DNA of 23,383 nucleotides, taken from contig DCHT01000027.1 of assembly GCA_002314885.1 (NCBI GenBank), positions 1-23,383 of the forward strand. Reading direction: 5' to 3'. Shown here one piece after another: positions 1 to 7,210 of the stretch (position 1 is its first letter; each line of letters starts with the position of its first letter). The translations under genes were made by a program, and so were the position numbers. Source of the DNA: Bacteroidales bacterium UBA1745 (GTDB lineage: Bacteria > Bacteroidota > Bacteroidia > Bacteroidales > UBA932). The notes below the pieces were generated by a model. The model searched no databases. It was not told the DNA's origin and worked only from the letters and a program-made list of their open reading frames with translations.

Positions 1-21
1 TAGTGCCACTAGTACTGCACC
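1..21 (+). repeat. Interspersed palindromic repeat, copy A (cut by window edge)
   Basis: This is the right-hand part of a repeat whose complete copies lie at 43-81, 23047-23086 and 23241-23280. It carries the central TAGTGCCACTAGTACTGCACC. It has C at the palindrome centre, like the copy at 23047, and TACTGC in the right arm, like the copy at 23241. It diverges from the other copies after GCACC. Between this copy and the next, CCAACT (27-32) and AGTTGG (41-46) form a small inverted repeat. Confidence 0.75.
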
Positions 22-42
22 AAAAACCAACTAGTTAAAAAG

Positions 43-81
43 TTGGCGCAGAAGTAGTGGCACTAGTTCTGCACCACTTTT
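43..81 (+). repeat. Interspersed palindromic repeat, copy B
   Basis: This is a complete copy. Its core at 48-72 is a near-perfect 25-nt palindrome, GCAGAAGTAGTG-G-CACTAGTTCTGC, with a single mismatched pair. With the flanking TGG and CCA the palindrome extends to 44-76. The right side ends ACCACTTTT, so as RNA it would be a hairpin followed by a short U-run. It lies about 65 bp upstream of the S1/P1 nuclease gene. Function is unknown; candidates are a dispersed terminator or a REP/MITE-like element. Confidence 0.8.
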
Positions 82-147
82 GCGGCAACGAAGGGAAAAA
101 ATTCGTAACTTTCCGACTCAATACATCCGAAACAAGTGATCAGTACT

Positions 148-972
148 ATGAAACTCACCTCCCTCATTAGACCGTCCTTCTTCAAGGCAATAATTGTCAT
201 CGCAATAGTCTTTGCAACTCAGCTGACTTGCTCTGCCTGGGGCCGGCTGGGACATTGCACCGTGCAGGAAATAGCGATCAGGCATCTTACGCCGGAGGCG
301 AAGGCGGTCATTGACAGCTATGGAGGGCTGAGGCCGGAGGACAGTTTCTGGATGGATATCGTGTCCAAGGATCCGAAGTATAAGGCAGCGCTCGCGGGAT
401 GGCATGCTGCGATTGCTACTCCGGACTGCAAATCACCGGTGGAGATACGTGAGCAATATAGAAAGAGCCGCGACGGCGTCACTGCGATGGAGTATTTCCG
501 CGAGTATCTCAAGGACTACAGGAACCTTCCCGACTCAGTGGTCATCGAGTCAATCTGGTGCATAGTACACATAGTGGGAGACTTCCATTGCCCTGCACAC
601 GTGAGGTACACCGACGATATCAATGAAGGCAAGTTCCCAGTAGTCTTCTTCGGCGAGGAAGCACGTCTGCACGACGTCTGGGACAGCGGCCTCATCCAGC
701 ACGAAAGCGGCTTGAACTGGAAGCAGTATTCCGAGTATGCCGACAGACTGGATATTTGGAAAAAGAGGCAGATCAGGAAGACTCAGAAGGGCTGGGCCCG
801 TGAATGGTTCGAGGATGCGGCCAAGGATGTAAGGCCAGTCGTCGGTACTGTCAAATCGGGAGACGAATTAGGCTCAGAATGGGCTCAGGACCAGATTTCG
901 CTCGCAGAGTTGGAACTTCGTAAAGCCGGTTATCAGCTGGCAGCGGCACTGAACGAAATCTTCGGCAAATAA
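148..972 (+). CDS. Secreted S1/P1-type nuclease
   Basis: Predicted secreted zinc-dependent S1/P1 nuclease of 274 residues, a usual length for the family. Such enzymes cut single-stranded DNA and RNA to 5'-nucleotides and may also act as 3'-nucleotidases. A signal peptide (about residues 1-30, ending TCSA) would leave Trp31 as the mature N-terminus, which the family needs because that residue binds zinc through its own backbone. The expected zinc ligands are all visible: W31 and H36 (WGRLGH), the Asp of FWMDIV, the His of GWHAA, the HxxxDxxxxxH pattern in HIVGDFHCPAHV, and HDVWD. I chose the ATG at 148 over an upstream in-frame GTG at 136. A weak TAACTTTC promoter-like box at 106-113 is possible. 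No terminator is visible before the next promoter. The location next to a SusCD locus rich in phosphoesterases suggests a role in extracellular nucleic acid breakdown, which is inference. Confidence 0.9.
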   Translation: MKLTSLIRPSFFKAIIVIAIVFATQLTCSAWGRLGHCTVQEIAIRHLTPEAKAVIDSYGGLRPEDSFWMDIVSKDPKYKAALAGWHAAIATPDCKSPVEIREQYRKSRDGVTAMEYFREYLKDYRNLPDSVVIESIWCIVHIVGDFHCPAHVRYTDDINEGKFPVVFFGEEARLHDVWDSGLIQHESGLNWKQYSEYADRLDIWKKRQIRKTQKGWAREWFEDAAKDVRPVVGTVKSGDELGSEWAQDQISLAELELRKAGYQLAAALNEIFGK

Positions 973-988
973 TTTTTCTAAAAAATAG

Positions 989-1057
989 TGTGGTGTAGTG
1001 TGGTATTTACAAAAATATCACTACCTTTGCACTATTAAAATACCACAGTATACCACA
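989..1057. promoter_or_regulatory. Large inverted repeat flanking the SusCD-operon promoter (candidate operator)
   Basis: The left arm at 989-1006 reads TGTGGTGTAGTGTGGTAT. The right arm at 1040-1057 reads ATACCACAGTATACCACA. Reverse-complemented, the right arm matches the left at 16 of 18 positions. Each arm is a direct repeat of TGTGGTRT with a 10-bp period, so there are four half-sites, two on each side, symmetric about position 1023. The left arm covers the expected -33 region and the right arm starts just after the expected transcription start. The left arm is therefore not transcribed from this promoter, so a DNA-level operator fits better than an RNA hairpin. No regulator gene is present in the window. 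Confidence 0.65.
1022..1030 (+). promoter_or_regulatory. Bacteroidota -7 promoter box of the SusCD operon
   Basis: TACCTTTGC matches the Bacteroidota -7 consensus TAnnTTTG and is identical to the box in front of rpmH. A -33 TTTG is not evident: at a 19-nt spacing the sequence is TGTG, inside the left arm of the inverted repeat. A weak -33 box is consistent with a regulated promoter. The predicted start is near 1033-1036, giving a leader of about 40 nt before the ATG at 1073. Confidence 0.65.
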
Positions 1058-1072
1058 GTTATTGCTCAAAAA

Positions 1073-1978
1073 ATGAGAAAATACACTATTATTTTGTTAG
1101 TAATGCTGGCTGCTGCATCCTGCGGATCTTCCAAGAAGGCCGCCAAGGGTGCGGCGACTGGTTCCCAGGAAATCACAGCTCGCATCGGTACATTCAATCT
1201 CTGGGTTTCCCACATCGGAAAGGGAGATTATGTTTGGGCTAATCGCAAGGAAAAACTCGCCCAGGCCATCGTCGACAACGATATGGACATCTTTGCAGGC
1301 GAAGAGGTCGACACCGTTATCTTCCGCGAGATTCCACCTATGGTCGCAGCCAAGGGGGGCAATTACACCTGGAAGACTTTCAGCCCATACAATCCCGATG
1401 GGGAGACTGCTGTCAAGGCTCAGGCTATCATCTACAAGCCGGATGTATTCGAGATGCTCGAATTCCATCATTTCTGGTGCTCCGAGACTCCTGATGAGAT
1501 GAGCACCGGTTGGGACGAGATGAGGTTCAAGAGGGGAGCCTGCTGCGCTACTATGCTCCACAAGGCCACTGGTCGCAATATCTTCGTGATGATCAGCCAT
1601 TTCCCTCTCGGAGCCGAGGCACGCCTCCATTTTGCACCTATTATATTAGAGCGCGCGAAGCTCTACAATCCTGAGAATCTGCCGGCCTTCTTCCTCGGCG
1701 ACCTCAACACCCGTGAGGAGCGTCCTGAGTCCGCAATCCTCCGCGAATACTGGACGGATGCCTACCTCTCCGTTCCGTTTGAGAGCCACGTGGGCCCTAA
1801 GGGCACCTTCAACCTCTACGGCCGCAACGAGGATATGGATGCCGCTCCGCGCATCGACTTCGTGTACTATCGCGGCGAAGGAATACAGCCGAACAAGTAC
1901 GTGGTCAACACTCAGAGGTACGACGGCATCTATCCGTCCGACCATTGTCCGGTCTACGTGGATTTCACGATCCGATAA
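1073..1978 (+). CDS. EEP-superfamily (DNase I-like) lipoprotein
   Basis: Endonuclease/exonuclease/phosphatase-superfamily lipoprotein of 301 residues, predicted to cleave phosphodiester or phosphomonoester bonds in the periplasm or at the outer membrane. A lipoprotein signal ends AAASC with lipid-anchored Cys17. The EEP motifs occur in order: TFNLW near the start of the domain, EE in AGEEVD, SHFPLG (catalytic His region), GDLNTREE, RIDFVYY, and the C-terminal SDHCP. I chose the ATG at 1073 because a GTG-initiated extension from 998 would run back through the promoter. It is the first gene after the operon promoter and ends 29 bp before the SusC gene. It is a diverged paralogue of the EEP domain at 9455-10633; both share the FW.S.TP and THKxTG-type segments. 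The substrate cannot be read from sequence, since the superfamily includes DNases, sphingomyelinases and inositol phosphatases. Confidence 0.85.
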   Translation: MRKYTIILLVMLAAASCGSSKKAAKGAATGSQEITARIGTFNLWVSHIGKGDYVWANRKEKLAQAIVDNDMDIFAGEEVDTVIFREIPPMVAAKGGNYTWKTFSPYNPDGETAVKAQAIIYKPDVFEMLEFHHFWCSETPDEMSTGWDEMRFKRGACCATMLHKATGRNIFVMISHFPLGAEARLHFAPIILERAKLYNPENLPAFFLGDLNTREERPESAILREYWTDAYLSVPFESHVGPKGTFNLYGRNEDMDAAPRIDFVYYRGEGIQPNKYVVNTQRYDGIYPSDHCPVYVDFTIR

Positions 1979-2007
1979 GATGACAATACAACTTAATTAA
2001 CCCCAAT

Positions 2008-5000
2008 ATGAAAGCCAATCTTTCTAAACTGTTCGCAGCGCTTGCCACGATCTTCCTGGCAAGTGCCGTTGCGTTTGCACAGAATCCGATCACTATTTCG
2101 GGTACTGTACTCGACGCACAGTCCAATGAGCCGGTTCTCGGTGCAGTTGTGATGGTTCAGGGTACTTCGACGGCAGCCCTCGTGGACGTCGACGGCAAGT
2201 ACACCATCAAGGCTCCCGCAGATGCTGTTCTCGTTTGTAACTGTCTCGGCTTTGCCGACCAGGAGCAGCCTGTAAACGGCCGCTCGTCCATCAATTTCTC
2301 AATGGCCGTCGACAGCCAGATGCTCGAAGAGACTGTCGTCGTCGGTTATGGTACATTGAAGAAATCACAGCTCGTAGGCTCAGTTGAGAGCGTGGGCGGT
2401 GAGGTTCTCGAGGACAGGGCCAATCCAAACATCACCCGTTCCCTTCAGGGACAGGTGGCCGGCCTCAATATCATCCAGTCCGACGGTAAGCCTACCCACG
2501 GCGGTAACGTCTACATCCGCGGCGGTGCGACTTCATACGTTGCCAAGGGTGCTGCAGGTACCGGTAAGAAATCGTATTCAATCGGACAGGGCGGCGGAGC
2601 CCTCGTGCTCATCGACGGCGTTGAGGGCACTATGGCATCAGTCAACCCAGAGGACGTGGAGAGCATCTCTGTGCTCAAGGACGCTTCCTCATCCGTCATT
2701 TATGGTGCGCGTGCAGCTTACGGTGTTATTCTTGTCACCACCAAGAACTCCACTGGTGACAAGATTTCCGTGAATTACAACGGTTCCGTTTCCATCAACA
2801 CCAGGACAGTGAAGTGGGAAGACGGCATCATCGACAATGGTCTCGAATTCACCGAGGTGTTCTACAAGCATTGGTTGGGCAACACTGAGACCCCTACTTC
2901 TGCGGGTAAGCTCCCTACCAAGATGAACATCTACGCCATCCCTTCCAACTATCTTGAAATGTATCGTCAGCGCGTTGCCGACGGCCTCGGCGACGGCTAT
3001 GAGGTTGCTAATGTCAACGGCTCCGACCGCTATCTCTACTATGGCAACAACAACTACATTTCAATGTTCTACAAGCGTCACAATGTGACTACTACCCACA
3101 ATCTCAGCGTGAACGGCTCATCTGGCAAGGTCAGCTATGGCATTTCTGGCCGCTACAACACTCAGGAGGGTATCTACAAGATCGGAAACGAAAGCTACAA
3201 CACTTTCAACTTCCGTACTAAACTGAAGATTCAGGCCAACAAGTGGCTCTCCATCGACAACAATACCTCCCTCTACAAGATGGCCTACAGCCAGCCTATC
3301 TTCTCCAAGGTTGACGGTAACGTGGGTATGCAGATGAGGCAGGTGGCTATGATGGGTCTTCCTATGATCCCTGCTTACAACGAGGATGGCACCTACACCG
3401 TGGCTGCGGCTGCGGGCGGCTATGCTGCCTTCGCTGACGGCAACTCCAACCAGGATCAGGGCAATCTTACCGTCGTCACTTCCACCGGTATCACCGTGGA
3501 GCCTATCAAGAATGTGTTCAAGGTACGCGGCGAGTTCGCATACCGCAGGGTGAACTCCTTCACTGACCGTTATGTGACTCCGGTTGCATACAGCGTTTCT
3601 CCTGGTGCAATGACCGATTATGTGAAGCAGAGCGACTCATATCACAGAAGGTATGACTACAGCCGTGACCACATCACTGCCAACGTAGTCGCAACCTGGA
3701 CTCCTAAGCTTGGCGAAAACCACGACCTCAACATTGTCGGTGGCTGGAACCTTGAGAACGACGTATATCACCGCAGGTGTCAGCTCCGTACGGGCATACT
3801 CTATCCTGACAACCCTAACTTCGAACTTATGGACGGCGTGGAGACCACTGAATTCATCCAGGACGGTTCTTCATACGGTCTCGTAGGTTTCTTCGGCCGT
3901 GTCAACTACTCCCTCTTCAGAAGATATATCTTCGAGGTTTCCGCACGTGAGGACGGCAGCTCCAAGTTCCCTTCAAATCAGCGTTGGGGCTTCTTCCCAT
4001 CCGCATCCGTAGGTTGGAGAATCTCTGAGGAGCCTTGGATGGCCGGTACAAAGAGCTGGCTGGACAACCTCAAGCTCCGTGCTAATGCAGGTTCCCTCGG
4101 AAACGGTACCGTTGCGGCATACGCATATCTGACCACAATGGGAATTTCCCAGACTTCTGCAATCTTCAACGGTGCATTCCAGAACAAGGTTTCCGACCCT
4201 TCAGTGGTTCCTGACAACCTCACCTGGGAGAAGGTCGCAACCTACGACATAGGTATCGACGCCGACTTCCTCAAGAGCCGTCTTTCCCTTTCTGCTGACT
4301 ACTATGTCCGCAACACCACCGACCTCTACATCGCAGGTCCTGAAATCCCTGCAACCTTCGGTGACGCAACTCCTAAGGGCAACTACGGCGCCCTCCAGAC
4401 CCGTGGTTGGGAACTTACCCTCTCCTGGAGAGACCAAGTGAAGCTCGGTGGCAGTGACTTCGTCTACAGCATCAAGGGCAGCCTCTGGGACAGCAGGACC
4501 TGGGTAACCAAGTACTACAACCAGTCAGGCAACATCTACAACTTCTACGCAGGCAAGGAACTCGGCGAAATCTGGGGCTTCCGCACTGACGGCTACTTCC
4601 TTTCAAATGAAGAGGCCGCTGCCTGGTACAAGGATACTTTCCATAATTTTGCTCCTACATCAGGTCCTTACGCAGGTGACCTCAAGTTCCTCGACCTCGA
4701 TGACAGCAAGCAGATCGACACCGGTTCATACACCCTTGAGAATCACGGTGACCTCGACCGCATCGGTAACGAGATGCCTCGCTACCAGTATGGTCTCAAC
4801 CTCGATTTCAAGTGGAACGGCATAGGCCTCAGCGCCTTCATCCAGGGCGTCGGCAAGCGCGACTGGTATCCTTCAAAGGGTACTGACTTCTTCTGGGGCT
4901 CCTACGCTCGTGCATACGCTTTTGCACTCAAGAGCCAGCAGGGCAGTATGGTTGAACTCGACAAGAGCACTACCAACTGGACCGTTTCCAATGCTGATGA

Positions 5001-5361
5001 GCATCCTTACTGGACCCGTGCTACATACGGCAACGCCGAGAACAACACCGGTTCCCTCACTTATCCAAGTGACTACTTCCTCCAGAATGCTTCATACGTG
5101 CGTCTGAAGACCCTTACCCTCGACTACAGCTTCCCTAAGAAGCTCCTCGAGAAGGCCAAGATCCAGAACCTCCGCATCTATGTGAGCGGTGAGAACCTCT
5201 TCACCTGGTCCCCTATGTTCAAGTACACTCAGATGTTCGACCCTGAGGTAATCTCTCCGGGCGACTCCGACCTGAACTCCGCTACCAGCGACTCTACGGG
5301 TGACGGCTACAGCTACCCTATGCTCAAGACTGTCACTTTCGGTATCAACCTGACCTTCTAA
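2008..5361 (+). CDS. SusC/RagA-family TonB-dependent outer membrane receptor
   Basis: Outer membrane TonB-dependent transporter of 1117 residues, a typical SusC size. It is expected to import oligomers captured by the SusD-like lid encoded next. A signal peptide is cleaved near residue 24 (VAFA-Q). A carboxypeptidase-regulatory-like domain spans about 28-100 (ISGTVLDAQSNEPVLGA, then DVDGKYTI). The TonB-box/linker EETVVVGYG lies at 107-115. The plug domain follows, with VLIDGVEG near residue 201 and the family-typical ISVLKDASSSVIYGARAAYG up to about 240. The rest is a long beta-barrel rich in aromatic residues and ending in Phe (FGINLTF), as outer membrane barrels do. The gene is the second of the operon and lies 12 bp from the SusD-like gene. 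No FecR/anti-sigma signalling extension is seen at the N-terminus. The ligand is unknown. Confidence 0.97.
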   Translation: MKANLSKLFAALATIFLASAVAFAQNPITISGTVLDAQSNEPVLGAVVMVQGTSTAALVDVDGKYTIKAPADAVLVCNCLGFADQEQPVNGRSSINFSMAVDSQMLEETVVVGYGTLKKSQLVGSVESVGGEVLEDRANPNITRSLQGQVAGLNIIQSDGKPTHGGNVYIRGGATSYVAKGAAGTGKKSYSIGQGGGALVLIDGVEGTMASVNPEDVESISVLKDASSSVIYGARAAYGVILVTTKNSTGDKISVNYNGSVSINTRTVKWEDGIIDNGLEFTEVFYKHWLGNTETPTSAGKLPTKMNIYAIPSNYLEMYRQRVADGLGDGYEVANVNGSDRYLYYGNNNYISMFYKRHNVTTTHNLSVNGSSGKVSYGISGRYNTQEGIYKIGNESYNTFNFRTKLKIQANKWLSIDNNTSLYKMAYSQPIFSKVDGNVGMQMRQVAMMGLPMIPAYNEDGTYTVAAAAGGYAAFADGNSNQDQGNLTVVTSTGITVEPIKNVFKVRGEFAYRRVNSFTDRYVTPVAYSVSPGAMTDYVKQSDSYHRRYDYSRDHITANVVATWTPKLGENHDLNIVGGWNLENDVYHRRCQLRTGILYPDNPNFELMDGVETTEFIQDGSSYGLVGFFGRVNYSLFRRYIFEVSAREDGSSKFPSNQRWGFFPSASVGWRISEEPWMAGTKSWLDNLKLRANAGSLGNGTVAAYAYLTTMGISQTSAIFNGAFQNKVSDPSVVPDNLTWEKVATYDIGIDADFLKSRLSLSADYYVRNTTDLYIAGPEIPATFGDATPKGNYGALQTRGWELTLSWRDQVKLGGSDFVYSIKGSLWDSRTWVTKYYNQSGNIYNFYAGKELGEIWGFRTDGYFLSNEEAAAWYKDTFHNFAPTSGPYAGDLKFLDLDDSKQIDTGSYTLENHGDLDRIGNEMPRYQYGLNLDFKWNGIGLSAFIQGVGKRDWYPSKGTDFFWGSYARAYAFALKSQQGSMVELDKSTTNWTVSNADEHPYWTRATYGNAENNTGSLTYPSDYFLQNASYVRLKTLTLDYSFPKKLLEKAKIQNLRIYVSGENLFTWSPMFKYTQMFDPEVISPGDSDLNSATSDSTGDGYSYPMLKTVTFGINLTF

Positions 5362-5373
5362 TCACGTAGCGCC

Positions 5374-7191
5374 ATGAAAAGAATCATTACTACTATATGC
5401 TGCGCTGCAGCCATCCTGAGCCTCTCATCCTGTGAGAAGTTCTTCAACAGACAGCCAGAGGACAAGTTCGCTGCAGATCTGTTCTTCGCAAGCGAGACTG
5501 ACCTCAAGTACTACACCAACGGTCTTATTGACACCGCTCTTCCTTCATTCGAGTCCATCGGTCTTGGAAGCGATATGTACACTGACTTCTGTGGTACCAG
5601 GGATTCCTACAACTACCTCCAGCCAGGCAAGTACAATCCGGGCATCGCAAGTGGTTGGGCATATTCCAACTGGGGCTTCCTCCGTCAGGTTGCCTATATG
5701 CTCGACAATATGGAGAACGCCAAGGGCAACGTACGCGAGGATGTCTACAACCATTATGAGGGCGTGGCACGTTTCTTCCGTGCTCTTTCCACCTTCAACA
5801 AGGTGAAGACCTTCGGCGACTGCTACTGGATCGACCACGTAGTCAGCCCTAACGATTCAACTATCCTCTACGGACCTCGTCAGGACCGTGAGTACATTAT
5901 GCACAAGGTTGCAGAGGACCTTACTTTCGCCTGCGAGAACTGCAAGGCTGAGAAGCAGGGCGGCTGCATCTATATCAGCAAATATACTGCGCAGGCCCTT
6001 GCCTCCAGGATTCTCCTCTTCGAGGGTACCTACCGCAAGTATCACAGCGTGAACCCTACCACTGGCAAGCCTTGGAACAACGAATACGAGACTGCTGAGG
6101 ACCTCCTCAAGCTTGCAATGAAGTATTCCGAGGAACTCGTGAATTCCGGTGCCTACAGCCTCCACGCAAACTATCGTGAACTCTTCACTTCCAAGAGCCT
6201 CCCTGAGGATGAGGTGATCTGGGGCAGAAGCTGCAACGAGGACCTCGGCGTGGCTCACCTTGTGACCTACAAGTACTGCTCTACCACTTCCTCAAAGAGC
6301 TATGGTCCTACCAAGGACTATATAATGAACTTCCTCAACCTGGACGGCACCGCCGCTTCCGGCGAACAGTCAATCACCAAGGAGTTCATTGGCAGGGACA
6401 AGCGTCTTGCTGCCAACGTCCTCGCTCCTGGCCAGACTCTTGTGAATGCGGCCGGTCAAACCGTAGCCTTCGCTCCTGACTTCACCTGGACCACCACCGG
6501 TTATATCTGGATCAAGTGGGTTATGCCTGAGTATTCCCCTATGAACGAGGGTGGTACTGCAAAGTCCCTCAACGGTATGCCTGTTCTCCGCTATGGCGAG
6601 GTTCTCCTCAACTATGCAGAGGCTGCTGAGGAGCTCGGTCTCCTCACTGCAGACATCTGGAACAAGACCATCGGCGAGCTCCGCAAGACTCACGGCGGCA
6701 TCACTTCCACCGCTATGCCTTCAGTTGTGGACCCATATCTCTGGGACTACTACACCAAGGATGTCCTCCATCCTGCTGCTCTCAGCGCCGCAAATCTTGA
6801 GATCCGTCGCGAGAGGGCAGTGGAACTCACCTTCGAGGAAGGCCACCGCTGGGACGACCTTATGAGGTGGAACCTCGGTGACATCGTAGAGCGCCGCTAT
6901 CAGCACAAGGGCTGGAGAGGCATCTACATCTCTGCCGATGAGTACAACAACGGCTTCGACTTCCAGGGCAAGCATTACACCGTCTCCAAGACCAAGACAT
7001 CCAACGAGACCAACTACAAGCTCACTACCAACGATGACAAGAACTATACTCTGTCAAAGGGTACTTCCGGTTATCTCATCTATAACTACAAGCTCGAGTG
7101 GGACGACAAGATGTATCTGCATCCAATCCCTACCACTGCGGCTAACGTAAACCCTAACCTCGGCCAGAACGAGGGATGGCAGTGGCTTTAA
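5374..7191 (+). CDS. SusD/RagB-family nutrient-binding lipoprotein
   Basis: Surface lipoprotein of 605 residues that should form the lid over the SusC-like barrel encoded immediately upstream. The lipoprotein signal has the lipobox LSSC (Cys20), followed by the typical early segment EKFFNRQPEDKF. The N-terminal part has the helical TPR-like character of the family. The signature E-R-E-LTFEEGHRWDDLMRW lies near residues 475-500, and the C-terminus has the usual HPIPTT and N.G.NEGW ending. It is longer than many SusD proteins, with an insert-like segment around residues 325-390 that may shape ligand binding. Pairing with the SusC-like gene is certain from order and spacing. The ligand is not predictable from sequence. 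Confidence 0.96.
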   Translation: MKRIITTICCAAAILSLSSCEKFFNRQPEDKFAADLFFASETDLKYYTNGLIDTALPSFESIGLGSDMYTDFCGTRDSYNYLQPGKYNPGIASGWAYSNWGFLRQVAYMLDNMENAKGNVREDVYNHYEGVARFFRALSTFNKVKTFGDCYWIDHVVSPNDSTILYGPRQDREYIMHKVAEDLTFACENCKAEKQGGCIYISKYTAQALASRILLFEGTYRKYHSVNPTTGKPWNNEYETAEDLLKLAMKYSEELVNSGAYSLHANYRELFTSKSLPEDEVIWGRSCNEDLGVAHLVTYKYCSTTSSKSYGPTKDYIMNFLNLDGTAASGEQSITKEFIGRDKRLAANVLAPGQTLVNAAGQTVAFAPDFTWTTTGYIWIKWVMPEYSPMNEGGTAKSLNGMPVLRYGEVLLNYAEAAEELGLLTADIWNKTIGELRKTHGGITSTAMPSVVDPYLWDYYTKDVLHPAALSAANLEIRRERAVELTFEEGHRWDDLMRWNLGDIVERRYQHKGWRGIYISADEYNNGFDFQGKHYTVSKTKTSNETNYKLTTNDDKNYTLSKGTSGYLIYNYKLEWDDKMYLHPIPTTAANVNPNLGQNEGWQWL

Positions 7192-7210
7192 TCTCTAAAT
7201 CGTCATAGAT

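Noticed and set aside
974..986. AT-rich inverted repeat TTTTTCTAAAAA as a terminator of the S1/P1 nuclease gene
   Set aside because: The stem has no GC pairs and no following T-run, so efficient termination is unlikely.
998..1072. GTG-initiated extension of the first EEP lipoprotein
   Set aside because: It would cover the promoter box and put 25 residues in front of a complete lipoprotein signal peptide.
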